64,000 nucleotides of DNA from Nakamurella panacisegetis (GTDB taxonomy: Bacteria; Actinomycetota; Actinomycetes; Mycobacteriales; Nakamurellaceae). The stretch is from contig NZ_LT629710.1 in the NCBI RefSeq assembly GCF_900104535.1, positions 4,251,501-4,315,500 of the forward strand, in the 5' to 3' direction. Shown here piece after piece: positions 8,566-17,951 of the stretch (positions are counted from its first letter, which is position 1; each line of letters begins with the position of its first letter). The notes under the pieces are model-generated. The model did not search any database, was not told the origin of the DNA, and worked only from the letters and a program-made list of their open reading frames with translations. The translations under genes were made by a program, and so were the position numbers.

Positions 8566-9579
8566 TTGATCCGGACACCTTTCTCATGGCAGGCAGCCGG
8601 CCTGCGTCCTGAGCTCCGGAGGAGGATCGCTCACTGGTACGGAGCCGACACCTTCGATCGGGACTACGGTGAGGTCATGGAGGAGAACCAGTTGCCGTGG
8701 GCGGAAGCCATGCGCGACATGGCTAAGCAGGCTGCTCTCAGCCCAATCTTCGAGGAAGCATCGGCGCTGTTCGGCGACCGCCTGACCGATTCGTACTTCG
8801 GCGGCCCCGACGTCGTTCGGTTGTCGGTGCTGAATCTCGAGCCGGCCGACACCGCAGCGATTCAAGCCATCGCACGACAACTCGGTATTGACGAAGCCGC
8901 CGTGCAGATCGAACGATCCGACCCCGCCGAGCTAGAGGCCTGGGAGCAACTGCGCAGGGAATTGGAGGAACTTCACCTTGCCCGCCCGCGCGTCCTACAG
9001 ATGAGCCCGCAGACCGAACAGAGGTTCTGCCACCCGCCATGGCACATTCAACTCGCGGCCGACGCGGAGGAGTTCGCCAAGCGTCTCCATCACAAGTACG
9101 GGAATCTCGTCGTCCTACGCGTCGGCGCACTCATTTACCCAATGACAGCCCACTCCGACGAACACAACAAGAACCACCGACCAGCGACGTTCGCTGACCC
9201 TCATGAGCTGCGGGTAGCACTCGATGGTCCACTCAGCATCAGGCGCGGTCAGACTGCCATCCACCACGTCAATGTCACGAATCTGAGCAACGTGCCCCTG
9301 CATGTCCACACCAATGGTCAGATCACCGCCGACGGTGTCGACCCAGTGACCGGCGCGACCGTCGGCGGCTTCTGCGGCGCCCAGAGGTTGGCGCTGATCA
9401 CTTTCATCGCCGCTCCGGCCGGCACCATCCGTATCCCGCTGCTGGTCTGCACCGCCAGCATCAAGCCGGAGCTGGGCTACATGGTGCCCCTGGGGACCTG
9501 GGGTCTCCTCGCACCACTTGACCTAGGCGACGGACGCCGACTCCTCAGCGAACGGATGGAGCTCACGATCGTCAACTGA
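8566..9579 (+). CDS. Hypothetical protein
   Basis: A 337-residue protein with no signal peptide or transmembrane segment in the chosen form. The N-terminal half is acidic and helical; the C-terminal ~150 residues alternate hydrophobic strands (HHVNVTNLSNVPLHVHTNGQ, LALITFIAAPAGTIRIPLLV), which suggests a beta-sandwich. The likely start is TTG 8566 just downstream of the lipoprotein gene; ATG 8677 (MEENQLPWAE) is a shorter alternative. I do not recognise the family. Coupling to the lipoprotein gene suggests a shared envelope or surface role, but that is inference. Confidence 0.55.
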   Translation: MIRTPFSWQAAGLRPELRRRIAHWYGADTFDRDYGEVMEENQLPWAEAMRDMAKQAALSPIFEEASALFGDRLTDSYFGGPDVVRLSVLNLEPADTAAIQAIARQLGIDEAAVQIERSDPAELEAWEQLRRELEELHLARPRVLQMSPQTEQRFCHPPWHIQLAADAEEFAKRLHHKYGNLVVLRVGALIYPMTAHSDEHNKNHRPATFADPHELRVALDGPLSIRRGQTAIHHVNVTNLSNVPLHVHTNGQITADGVDPVTGATVGGFCGAQRLALITFIAAPAGTIRIPLLVCTASIKPELGYMVPLGTWGLLAPLDLGDGRRLLSERMELTIVN

Positions 9580-9792
9580 TGGCCAGTGACCATCACTAGA
9601 ATGAGTCGATGGTGGCCCGCACGTGGGCCCCGAGATCGGTTGTCATGGCAGGAACTCCCGGGACTGGACGATGCAAAGCCTGAACTCGGTCACCGACGGT
9701 GCCGAACAGAAATGGGCACAGCGGCGGAAGCCATAAGGCCAGGGCACGGGCCATCGAGCCCCACCAGCGACCTGATCACGACGTACGGCCGC

Positions 9793-10398
9793 CTAGTCCC
9801 TGACGACCTCGTAGGTGAGGTGTGTCGCCCGCGGGGACCCGATGACCTCCCGCTGGATCAGCCTGGTCGGGCCGACGAGATCGAACAGCCGCGTTCCGCC
9901 GCCGAGCAGCAGCGGTGACAGGTGGATGCGGAGTTCGTCCACCAACCCCGCGCCCAGGCTCTGGTCGATGACGTCCGCGCCGCCCATGACGACCACGTCC
10001 TTCTCACCCGCCGTCGACCGGGCTTGGTCGATGGCAGCCGCTACTCCCTCGGTCACGAACCGGAACCTGGACGCGAGCCGGACCTGGGCGGGCGGCTGGT
10101 GGGTGAGGACGAAGCACGGCGGTGCGGCCGATTGGTTCTGGTCGTGTCCGTACCCGACGTCGTCGTTCCAGCCGTTCGGGCCGTCCACGATGTCGTACAG
10201 CCGCCGCCCCATCACCACGGCGCCGGTGCTCTCGAAGCTGTGCGCCAGCACCGCTTCGTCGACGGGAGAGCGGGGCTCCTCGAGCACCCACGCATGGATC
10301 GCCTCGCCGCCGATGCCGAGGCCGTGTTCCTGGTCCACCCCGGGCGCAGTGACGTATCCGTCCAGCGACATTGAGATGTCGGCGATAACCTTGCTCAT
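9793..10398 (-). CDS. Dihydrofolate reductase/RibD C-terminal family protein
   Basis: A 201-residue cytosolic protein of the RibD C-terminal/DHFR-like fold. It begins SKVIADISMSLDGYVT, the usual opening strand with the SLDG motif, and has VVMGRRLYDIVDGPNGW, VVVMGGADVIDQ and a C-terminal LLLGGGTRLF, all standard for the family. These proteins bind NADPH, but the substrate of most actinobacterial paralogues is unknown. Start ATG 10398 follows GGAGG by seven bases; an earlier in-frame start is unsupported. It is convergent with the hypothetical gene on its left and lies just downstream of the glycoside hydrolase gene on the same strand. Confidence 0.88.
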   Translation of the reverse strand: MSKVIADISMSLDGYVTAPGVDQEHGLGIGGEAIHAWVLEEPRSPVDEAVLAHSFESTGAVVMGRRLYDIVDGPNGWNDDVGYGHDQNQSAAPPCFVLTHQPPAQVRLASRFRFVTEGVAAAIDQARSTAGEKDVVVMGGADVIDQSLGAGLVDELRIHLSPLLLGGGTRLFDLVGPTRLIQREVIGSPRATHLTYEVVRD

Positions 10399-10443
10399 TC
10401 GAATTCCTCCAGGGTCTGTTGTCCGGGCCACAGGTACTCCCAC

Positions 10444-11955
10444 CTAGGCGCGGCTCAGGTACAGAACCGCGGGACCGGGCGGGAACGGCGAAGAGAATTC
10501 GACGGTGCTCGCCGACTTGACGTCAAGCGCCTCGCACACCGTCGTTTCCCGGTTGGTGATGTCGAACCACTCGACCTGGTAGGCGCCGTCCAGCAGGTCG
10601 ACCGTGAACGCCCCGTTTTCACCGTCCGGGTCCAGTACGAGGTACTCCGAACCGGGGTTCGCCAGCACATAGCCGGTGGATGCGCTGTCCCGCCGGGGGG
10701 ACATGTCGATGAGTCCGATGCGCTCGGCGTACCGGCGGGTGTCGCCCATCGCCCACCGCGCCGGCTCGTAGGACTCGAACGGCGGCACACCGCTGTCGGC
10801 GGTTGACTCACCGGCTGGCTCCAGCCCGGCGATCAGGCCGAAGTCCATGAGGATGGGGTGGTGGCCGCGCAGGAACGACTTCCACGCCCACAGTGCGTCG
10901 CCCTGTCCCGGTGCGTAATGGTCGGTGTCACTGATGACCACTTTGGCGCCGTCGGCGATCGGCGGATCGGCGAACCAGCGCGAGGCAGGCGAGCCCGGCG
11001 CCATCGGGTGGCGTCCATTGGTAAAGATCTCATCGTCGTAGCCTGGCGAGATCCACTCGGCGCGGCTTCCCAGCAGCGCGTCGTTCACCTTGGTCTGGTC
11101 CGCCACGGGAAACTGCATGGTCATGCCGATCGGATGCATGTCGTAGCCGCACGCCGCCTCATGCCGCTTGACGGTGTCGATCACCCAGTACTGCCACTCG
11201 GTCGAGTCGCCCCACGTCGGCGCCTTGTCCATGCCCAGGAACGCGGCGAACTCGTCGGTCACCTTTCCGTCGCCGGACGACTCGTTGGCCACCTCCCACA
11301 GCAGGTTGGGAAGGTCGTGGAGGGTGTCGACGACCTTCCGGACATACGCCTCCTGGAGCGCCTGGACGCGCGGACCGAGCGGTAGGACCTGCAGGTCGTT
11401 GATCGAATTCGCGGAGATACCGTTGACGTTGTTGCCTGCGTGGAACGGGTGGCCCTCGATGTGATCCGGTGGCGGGCTGAGGTGCAGCGCCCAGCCGTCG
11501 AACAGCATGACGCCCACGTAGATCCCGACCTCGCCGGCGGCCGCGACCCGGTCGCGGAGGCGTTGGAAGAACGCTTCGTCGAGCCGCTGCAGGTCGAAGC
11601 GGGGCTTGCCGTCCTTCGCGGTGCCAGGCCCGGTCCGCATCCACGGCTGGGGCGTCATGTTCAGGTGGTAGTTCCCACCGGCCGCCTGGGATCGGACCTG
11701 CTCCCAGCGCCAGAGCCGGATGAAGTTGTGCCCCCGTTCGATGAGAAACCGCAGGTAGGCCCGGTAGTCCATCTGCTCAGGTTCGTCCGGGCCATCTGGC
11801 CCCGGGCCCATGCCGTCGTGCAGGTTGTTCCAGATGTGTGACCCGGTCAGATAGACGGCACGGCCGGCGCCGGACCCCGAGGCCGGGGTGAAGTAGCGAG
11901 GGTTTCTGGTCGAGACGGCAAGCGGTCCGTCCGCTCGCACTGGCGTGAACGTCAT
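10444..11955 (-). CDS. Glycoside hydrolase-like TIM-barrel protein with C-terminal collagen-binding-like domain
   Basis: A 503-residue protein without an obvious signal peptide. The N-terminal ~400 residues look like a clan GH-A barrel of the DUF4038 type: VYLTGSHIWNNLHDG, FLIERGHNFIRLWRWEQ, and LLWEVANESSGD, where the Glu of ANES fits the acid/base position. DTDHYAPGQGDALWAWKSF lies on a late strand. The last ~80 residues (YVLANPGSEYLVLDPDGENG and VEWFDITNRE) match the putative collagen-binding domain found at the end of such proteins. Substrate is unknown. ATG 11955 follows GGAG; longer starts extend into the divergent promoter. The divergent LuxR ATPase gene starts 149 bases away and is a candidate regulator. 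Confidence 0.78.
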   Translation of the reverse strand: MTFTPVRADGPLAVSTRNPRYFTPASGSGAGRAVYLTGSHIWNNLHDGMGPGPDGPDEPEQMDYRAYLRFLIERGHNFIRLWRWEQVRSQAAGGNYHLNMTPQPWMRTGPGTAKDGKPRFDLQRLDEAFFQRLRDRVAAAGEVGIYVGVMLFDGWALHLSPPPDHIEGHPFHAGNNVNGISANSINDLQVLPLGPRVQALQEAYVRKVVDTLHDLPNLLWEVANESSGDGKVTDEFAAFLGMDKAPTWGDSTEWQYWVIDTVKRHEAACGYDMHPIGMTMQFPVADQTKVNDALLGSRAEWISPGYDDEIFTNGRHPMAPGSPASRWFADPPIADGAKVVISDTDHYAPGQGDALWAWKSFLRGHHPILMDFGLIAGLEPAGESTADSGVPPFESYEPARWAMGDTRRYAERIGLIDMSPRRDSASTGYVLANPGSEYLVLDPDGENGAFTVDLLDGAYQVEWFDITNRETTVCEALDVKSASTVEFSSPFPPGPAVLYLSRA

Positions 11956-12104
11956 GATCTCCACATCCTCACGTGATTCGGCTCTGCAACGAATCGTGGA
12001 CGACGCACGGTCGCGAATCATCTGCCAGGTGGCCGATACGCCGCCGGGTGGTGGCCGATCGACGGTCGGTGGCGCGGGCCGGGTCCCCTGGCATCCTGTA
12101 GCCC

Positions 12105-14882
12105 ATGAGCGGCGCAGACGACCAGGCAGCGCGATCGCCAATTCGGGTGCCGAACAATCTTGTGGTCGGGTTGACGTCGTTCATCGGACGCAGCACGGAG
12201 ATCGAAACGGCGGCTGGACTGCTGGCGCGCCACCGGCTCGTGACCCTGACCGGGCCGGGCGGCGCGGGCAAGACAAGGTTGGCCGGGGAGGTTGCCGCGG
12301 ATCAGCCCGATCAGTATCTCGACGGCGTCTGGTGGGTTGACCTCGCCACAGTGAGTGAGAGCACGGCGGTGGCCGCTACCATCGCCGACGCCGTCGGCGC
12401 CCCGGCCGTCGGCGGGCGCCTGTCCACGCTGTGTGCGCACCTGACCACTTGGCGGTCACTTTTGTGCCTCGACAACGCCGAACACCTGCTCGACGGTGTC
12501 GCGAGCACGGTGGAGGCCGTGCTGCGCGGCTGCCCGCAGATCGCCGTCCTGGTCACCAGCCGCGAACCGCTCGGTGTGCCGGGCGAGGCGGTCCTGGGGG
12601 TTCCACCGTTGTCGGACGACGATGCGCTGTCGCTGTTCGTGGATCGAGCGCGACTGATGCAGCCGTCGTTCACCCTCGACGAGTCCAACGAGGCGGCGAT
12701 CCGGTCGATTGCGGCGCACCTGGACGGGATACCGCTGGCGCTGGAACTGGCCGCGGCGTGGGTGCGGACTCTCCCGCCTCAGCAGGTGGAGGCGGCCCTG
12801 GACGACCGGTTCTCGCTGCTCGTTCGGGGCCCTCGTGGCGCGCAGCGGCGGCAACGCACGCTCGCCGGATCCATCGACTGGAGTCACGCGCTGCTGGACG
12901 AGATCGACCGCGTCGTGTTTCGCCGGCTCGCGGTGTTCGCCGGTACGTTCGGGCTTGCCGCGGCGCGTGCACTCTGCGCCGGTGGGACAGTGACCGCCGC
13001 CGAGGTCCTGCCGGCGCTTGGCCGGCTGGTGGACAAGTCGCTGGTGGTGGCCGAGGAGCGGGGCGGCGAGTCGCGCTACCGGCTGCTGGAGACGATCCGC
13101 GCGTACGCTGCGGCTCGCCTGGTCGAGGCGGAGGACCACGCCGCGCTGCGCGAGCGGCACCTCGCCTGGTACCTGCGGTTCGTCGAAGCGGCAGAAGCGG
13201 ATCGGGAGGTGGATGCCGACCGGTGGCGGCGGGTACTGCACATCGAGTACGACAACCTGCGGTCGGCGCTGGAGTGGGGTGTCACGGCGGACGAGCCCCG
13301 CGCCGGCCGGGAGTTGGCGGCGTCACTGGCATGGCTCTGGCACCTCGATCGCCGCGGCCGGGAGGGAATCGACTTCCTGCACCGGGCGATCGACCGCGCA
13401 CCGAACGAGCGCTCCCGGCTTCAGGCGCGCCTCATGACCGGTCTTGCCCTCGTCGCCGACACCGCCGGCCCGCTCGACGTCGAGTACGACGCGGCCGCGC
13501 GAGCGGTCGAACTGGCCGCCGAGATCGGCGATGAAGGGCTGCGCGCGCTGGGCCTGAACCTGTTGGCCGTCGGCTGCTTCTACACCGACCTCGACGAGGC
13601 GTGGCGCCTGTGCGAGCAGGCCCACGTCGCGGCCCGGGCGGGCCGAAACACCTTCGTGCTCGGTGGCGCACGAGCGCTGCAGGCCATCATCCTTCACCTG
13701 CGCGATCGGCACGCCGAGGCCGAAGCGATCATCGATGCGACCGTCCAGCAGTGTCTGCAACACCACCGAGGCGTCCTGTCCACCGTGCTGACCTACCAGG
13801 CCGAGGGAGCCCTGGCCGGCGGCGATCCGGCCCGTGGGCTGGACCTCGCCGCGCAGGCGCTGCTGGTCGCCGAGCCCCTGGCCGACCACCTGCGCGTCGG
13901 TCTGGCCCGCTCTGTGCTCGCGCAAATCAAGGCGCTGACGGGCGACCTCGTCGGCGCGGCCGAGTTGATCGACCCTGTGCTGCGCCTGGTCGAAGGCGTC
14001 GAAGACGAGGTATTCGTACCCGGCCTCCACTACGCCGTCGCGATGCTGTCGATGCGCAGAGGTGACCCCCAGGCCGCCATTGCGTGGCTGCAGCGGGCCG
14101 CCGCCTCCACCGACCGGGGCGTCGCGACCTGGCTCGCCGGTAGGGCGCTGCCCCGCCTCGGTGCGGCACTCGCCGCCGCCGGCCGGCGCGACGACGCGGT
14201 GGCGGTGCTCGGTCGGGCGATTGATGTCGCTCGACGTCTGCAGCTTCCCGGTCCCCTGGCTGAGGCGTACGCCGTACAGGCCGAGCTCGCCGCCGCCGAA
14301 CCCGACGGACTCACCCGCGCCGTCGAACTCCACCACGCGGCGTTGACCATTCGCGTCGACCACGACCTGCAAGCCGCCCAACCCGACAGCCTTGAAGCAC
14401 TTGCCCGCATTGGTGCGGCCATCCGCCCAACGCCCGATGACGTGCGTGTTCTGTATGCGGCCGGGTCGGCGCGCGCCAAGTCCGGTTTGCCCTGCGGAAC
14501 CGACCAGCAGCGGGCCTACGACAGTACGGCCGCCGATCTCCGGCGAGCGCTGGGTGAGCCAGCATTCGCCCGCGCGGCTGCCGAGGGTGCCAGGCTCACT
14601 CTCGACCAGGGAGTCGAATACGCCCGCCGCGCCCGCGGCCGCCGCGGCAGACCCAACACCGGCTGGTCGAGCCTCACCCCGACCGAGCTCCAAGTTGTCC
14701 GCCTCATCACCGAAGGCCTCACCAACCCGCAGATCGCTGCCCGCCTATTCATGAGCCGCGGCACGGTCAAGACGCACCTCTCGCACATCTTCACCAAGCT
14801 CGGTACCGCCAACCGCACCGAACTCGCCGCCGCCGCAATCGACCGGAGAGTGCCAACCACCCGGCGCTCGCCTGCGGGATAA
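12105..14882 (+). CDS. Large LuxR-family regulator with N-terminal STAND ATPase (LAL-like)
   Basis: A 925-residue transcription regulator. Residues 50-57 are a Walker A loop (GPGGAGKT), a Walker B-like LLCLDNAEHL follows, and VLVTSREPL is a sensor-type motif, as in AAA_16/NB-ARC STAND ATPases. A long helical middle region (roughly 400-780) contains TPR-like pairs. The C-terminal ~60 residues are a LuxR helix-turn-helix: LTPTELQVVRLITEGLTNPQ, then ARLFMSRGTVKTHLSHIF. Such proteins usually switch on a neighbouring operon after ligand-induced oligomerisation. It is divergent from the glycoside hydrolase gene across about 150 bases. No strong ribosome binding site precedes ATG 12105. Confidence 0.9.
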   Translation: MSGADDQAARSPIRVPNNLVVGLTSFIGRSTEIETAAGLLARHRLVTLTGPGGAGKTRLAGEVAADQPDQYLDGVWWVDLATVSESTAVAATIADAVGAPAVGGRLSTLCAHLTTWRSLLCLDNAEHLLDGVASTVEAVLRGCPQIAVLVTSREPLGVPGEAVLGVPPLSDDDALSLFVDRARLMQPSFTLDESNEAAIRSIAAHLDGIPLALELAAAWVRTLPPQQVEAALDDRFSLLVRGPRGAQRRQRTLAGSIDWSHALLDEIDRVVFRRLAVFAGTFGLAAARALCAGGTVTAAEVLPALGRLVDKSLVVAEERGGESRYRLLETIRAYAAARLVEAEDHAALRERHLAWYLRFVEAAEADREVDADRWRRVLHIEYDNLRSALEWGVTADEPRAGRELAASLAWLWHLDRRGREGIDFLHRAIDRAPNERSRLQARLMTGLALVADTAGPLDVEYDAAARAVELAAEIGDEGLRALGLNLLAVGCFYTDLDEAWRLCEQAHVAARAGRNTFVLGGARALQAIILHLRDRHAEAEAIIDATVQQCLQHHRGVLSTVLTYQAEGALAGGDPARGLDLAAQALLVAEPLADHLRVGLARSVLAQIKALTGDLVGAAELIDPVLRLVEGVEDEVFVPGLHYAVAMLSMRRGDPQAAIAWLQRAAASTDRGVATWLAGRALPRLGAALAAAGRRDDAVAVLGRAIDVARRLQLPGPLAEAYAVQAELAAAEPDGLTRAVELHHAALTIRVDHDLQAAQPDSLEALARIGAAIRPTPDDVRVLYAAGSARAKSGLPCGTDQQRAYDSTAADLRRALGEPAFARAAAEGARLTLDQGVEYARRARGRRGRPNTGWSSLTPTELQVVRLITEGLTNPQIAARLFMSRGTVKTHLSHIFTKLGTANRTELAAAAIDRRVPTTRRSPAG

Positions 14883-14999
14883 CCAGTCACACGAGCCCGC
14901 GGCCACGACGGCCGCACGGTGCCGAAGCGCGCGTTCCTCGAAGGGGCGGCACACGAGGCCCGATCGAGCTCAGCGTCAAAGCCGGCCTGCTCGAGCAAC

Positions 15000-15175
15000 T
15001 CAGACTGTGTGCTTGATCCCCGGACCAAGATCGTCGTTGCTGGTCTTGGCGCGGTAACAGGAACCGTTGTCGTGAGCACCCGCCGGACCGACTCGATGCC
15101 GTGGGCGGCGAAGAACTCTTCGGCCCGTTGCCAGAAGGCGCCGGCGGTCGGGACTTTCTCGTCGTCGAGGGCGTA
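15000..15175 (-). mobile_element. Degenerate fragment of an IS481-family transposase
   Basis: On the minus strand, starting near 15175, the translation reads YALDDEKVPTAGAFWQRAEE and continues FFAAHGIESVRRVL, matching the integrase-core region between the first and second catalytic Asp of IS481 transposases. A frame change then leads to DNGSCYRAK and GIKHTV before TGA 15002-15000; the TDNGSCYRS...GIKHTRT block around the second Asp is highly diagnostic for IS481. In-frame stops, the frame change and loss of both ends show it is dead. It sits beside the low-GC gene at 15235, as expected at the edge of a transferred segment. Confidence 0.7.
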
Positions 15176-15234
15176 TTAGTCGCGGTTTCGGCTGCCCGCC
15201 GCGATGAGCCAAGGGTCTATTTGCGATCGAGACG

Positions 15235-16569
15235 CTATTTCACGAATTGATGAACAAAACCGTCGCGAGTCTTTCGAGGCATCTCCTGATCGTGAGGAAC
15301 AAATTTGACGCTGCCCTTTTGGTAGGAGTTAAGGCCGGACTCGCCGTCACCGTAGACGCCTCCGAATTTGCACAACTCGGCAAGGAAGATTGTCATGGGC
15401 TGATCGATGAACTTGCTTTCGGGTGCCGCGTATCGATCTGCAAATATCGACAATGCCTTTGTGACGTCTGCAAGCGGAGGCGGCTCAAACCCGGCGCGAC
15501 CAAATACTCGGGTCATCAATTTCAGGAGCTCTTCCGAATCTTCTGCTACGTGCTCTGAGACTTCACCTCGTTCCCCTTCCGGTGTGTCGTGGTAACGTTG
15601 CGCAATGCCATTCACGCGCTTCCCGAGTTCCTGAAGCTCTTGACCATGCAATGCATTTTGAACGACCAAAGGGTTGTCGATGCGAATCTTCTCGGTCGTA
15701 TAGGGGCCCAGCTTGCCTGCCGCAGTCTTGATTTCGTGCGTCGCATCAGCAACACCGTATATGCCGGACCCAAGCGCGTGACTGGTGATGTCTATTTTGC
15801 CCTGAGGCTTAATATATTCGCCGGCGTTCGATTCATCCTGACCGCCTGGCCGGAAATGCTCAATCTCAGCCGTCGCGCGCTTCTTCACTTCGCCCGGCCT
15901 GAATGTTTCCGAGTCCTTCTCTTCGACATCGGCCTCAGGAACGCCCGGCTCAAGGTATGCCTCTGGCACCTGCCAACCCTGTTCCCATTGAACCATGACA
16001 TCGTAGTCTTGCCTTGTCGGACCTTGCACGACGTTCTTGACCACGGCATCGAATGTCTGCCTAAAAGGAGTTGCTCGCACGGCTGTGCCGACCTTCAATT
16101 CGTCACCATCATTTACCGGCTTCAAGCGGATGGCAGCAACTTCGGACACTTCTCCTGTCTCTGTATTCGCGACCTGATACTTGACCGAACCGGGGGCCTC
16201 GTTGAGCTTCTGAACCTCCCCCCATTTTGCTGTCCCGTCAACATAAGCCTCCACAGACGCACCCGGCCTTAGGTCACGCTGACGCCTGATCGTTCCAGCG
16301 AGACCGGCTGGGTGGTTCAGCGGCGCATTGCGTGCCAAAGACGGAACTGTGTCAGTCGATGACATGAACAGACCTGGCTCGGAACCGGCGCCCGCCGCGG
16401 TCGCTGACGGGAACCGTCGCAGGACCCCAGGACCGGAATCGCGAAGCAGACCTGCGACAGGGATGGCGCCGCCCATTGACTCTCCCACGGGATTGGGCGT
16501 TGGTTCCGAACGGACTTCCGTAGCCATCGAGGTCATAGGCTGCCGGCTTGTCGATCCAAACTCAGTCAT
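15235..16569 (-). CDS. Putative effector: SH3/Tudor-like domains plus ADP-ribosyltransferase-like C-terminus
   Basis: A 444-residue protein whose 3' two-thirds is only about 50-57% GC in hand-counted lines, far below its neighbours, so it is probably acquired. Two small beta-barrel-like modules occur near residues 130-220: GASVEAYVDGTAKWGEVQKL and VGTAVRATPFRQTFDAVV with VQWEQGWQVPEAYLEPG, resembling Agenet/Tudor/SH3 folds. The C-terminal half has ITSHALGSGIYGVAD followed by YTTEKIRIDNPLVV. A G.GIY motif followed by an ..I.NPLVV strand is the layout of ADP-ribosyltransferase domains in polymorphic toxins and phage polyvalent proteins. The catalytic Glu was not located with confidence. No secretion signal or immunity gene was recognised. 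Start ATG 16569 is tentative, since several in-frame Met lie downstream. Confidence 0.5.
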   Translation of the reverse strand: MTEFGSTSRQPMTSMATEVRSEPTPNPVGESMGGAIPVAGLLRDSGPGVLRRFPSATAAGAGSEPGLFMSSTDTVPSLARNAPLNHPAGLAGTIRRQRDLRPGASVEAYVDGTAKWGEVQKLNEAPGSVKYQVANTETGEVSEVAAIRLKPVNDGDELKVGTAVRATPFRQTFDAVVKNVVQGPTRQDYDVMVQWEQGWQVPEAYLEPGVPEADVEEKDSETFRPGEVKKRATAEIEHFRPGGQDESNAGEYIKPQGKIDITSHALGSGIYGVADATHEIKTAAGKLGPYTTEKIRIDNPLVVQNALHGQELQELGKRVNGIAQRYHDTPEGERGEVSEHVAEDSEELLKLMTRVFGRAGFEPPPLADVTKALSIFADRYAAPESKFIDQPMTIFLAELCKFGGVYGDGESGLNSYQKGSVKFVPHDQEMPRKTRDGFVHQFVK

Positions 16570-17286
16570 GCTAGGGAACCCTTCCACGACCCCACCAAGG
16601 TCGCAATGGCTGGCGGACATGACCCCAACCCGGACGACGCCCGTGCTGACGAACATGGAGTAGTCGAAGACGCCGTGCGGTGACTCTGGGTCAGTGGCTC
16701 GCATCAGCCGGCCGGCAGCGTCGGCGAGTCGCACGGGAATCCGCATTCAATGACGAGGGCTGGCCTCGCTGCCGCTCGGCTGTGGCGCGAGCCCAGTTCG
16801 CCGCAGACTTCTCCCCCTCCGGTGCCGTGGGTCAGCGAGAGCAGGCCACAAACATGGGCGGGGCGATGGAACGTTTCCGGACGGGAACCGGTATGTTTGG
16901 GTGTCACTACAGTGATACCGCGAGGGGTGTTCATGCTTCAGGATGCGCAGGGATGCGGTACTTCGGTACGGCTAGCTTGCATCCTGAGGCATGACCCATC
17001 GTCCGGCGGTACTGACCGTGACCAGCGCAGAACGGACTCTCATCGGCGACTTTGACGGTGGGACGCGAGTCACTCGCGTGGTCAATGGGCCGCCTCTAAC
17101 CTGAGGAACGTGTGACTGCCAGTGACAAACGTAGGTCGTGAGCGGCCCGGCAACGCATCGGATCACGTTAGCCAGGGCACAACGTCGACGTCGATCTGGA
17201 CCGCCGAACAGCCGCCTACTGTGCCGTTGCACGGCACGGTCGAGGCCGACCGCCCGGATCAGGCCAACACCGCCCAACAGACCGCC
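16570..17286. other. Intergenic region, no supported gene
   Basis: About 700 bases between the low-GC putative effector gene and the XRE regulator gene. No open frame has a recognisable product. It contains the 64-base inverted repeat at 16931-16994 and presumably the effector's promoter. Confidence 0.5.
16931..16994. repeat. 16-bp inverted repeat enclosing a UUCG mini-hairpin
   Basis: TCATGCTTCAGGATGC (16931-16946) and GCATCCTGAGGCATGA (16979-16994) are reverse complements at 15 of 16 positions. The 32-base centre contains GTAC-TTCG-GTAC (16958-16969), a short stem with a stable UUCG-type tetraloop. There is no T-run, so it is not a typical intrinsic terminator. It could be a mobile miniature element, a recombination site or a structured RNA. 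Confidence 0.6.
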
Positions 17287-17721
17287 TTACTCGGCGGGTG
17301 GAAGCCCCTCCATGGCCCGGATGTAGTCGGCCAGTTTCGCAAGTTGCTCCAGTCCTTGGGCCGATATACCGGACGCTCTCCAGGCGACGTTCTCGACGCC
17401 GGCTGCGCGCAGCGCGTTGACCGTGCGCTGCTCGTCGATCTGTCGCTGGGTTGCTTCCTCGCCGTCGTAGAAGTAGCCGACGGGAACGCCGAAAGCGGAC
17501 GCGATCGCCCCGACCAGGTCGGCCGAGGGGTTTGTTCGCTTGCCGTGGCGCAGCTGACTGATGTAGCTCTGCACCACCGGCACGCCGATTTCGGTGACGG
17601 CCTCGGCCAGCGTGGTGTTGGTCCAGGGGTCACCCGTGGCTGTGCGGACGGTCGACGCGAACAGCGCGCTCAGCTTGCGAGCGAAGGTCTCAGGTAGGCG
17701 TGGGCCGGCAGTCCGCGCCAT
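17287..17721 (-). CDS. EspR-like XRE-family DNA-binding protein
   Basis: A 144-residue regulator. The N-terminal half is an XRE helix-turn-helix: ETFARKLSALFA, LAEAVTEIGVPVVQSYISQL, then RHGKRTNPSADLV and AFGVPVGYFYD. The same order (FA.RLN.LF, SYLSQLR.G.RTNPS, Y F.D) is seen in mycobacterial EspR, where the C-terminal helices dimerise. The C-terminal helix here is ISAQGLEQLAKLADYI. Start ATG 17721 gives the EspR-like beginning; ATG 17754 adds 11 residues but its possible ribosome binding site is too close. It lies downstream, on the same strand, of an IrrE-like gene, a common actinobacterial pairing. Confidence 0.8.
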   Translation of the reverse strand: MARTAGPRLPETFARKLSALFASTVRTATGDPWTNTTLAEAVTEIGVPVVQSYISQLRHGKRTNPSADLVGAIASAFGVPVGYFYDGEEATQRQIDEQRTVNALRAAGVENVAWRASGISAQGLEQLAKLADYIRAMEGLPPAE

Positions 17722-17951
17722 CACCTTCACTTCTCCGTCAGCTCTTATCGTCATGGCCCCTCTGAACGGCTACTCATTGTGACAATGTGGGGCGGGTGAC
17801 GTGCTGCTCCGCTCCGGAACCGGTTGAACTCTTCGTAGAGCGCAGGATGTTCTCGCCAAGGTCTACCTTACGATCTGCCGGCCTGCTCCAACGATCGACA
17901 CTGCACCTACCCGTCGGTAGGGCCGATGGCGGACAGTTCGAGCCCGTTACA

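Noticed and set aside
13323..14693. A long minus-strand open frame opposite the LuxR ATPase gene
   Set aside because: No domain or start; the plus strand has clear ATPase and LuxR motifs.
16931..16994. Possible tRNA or intrinsic terminator
   Set aside because: No cloverleaf or CCA end and no T-run; kept only as a repeat.
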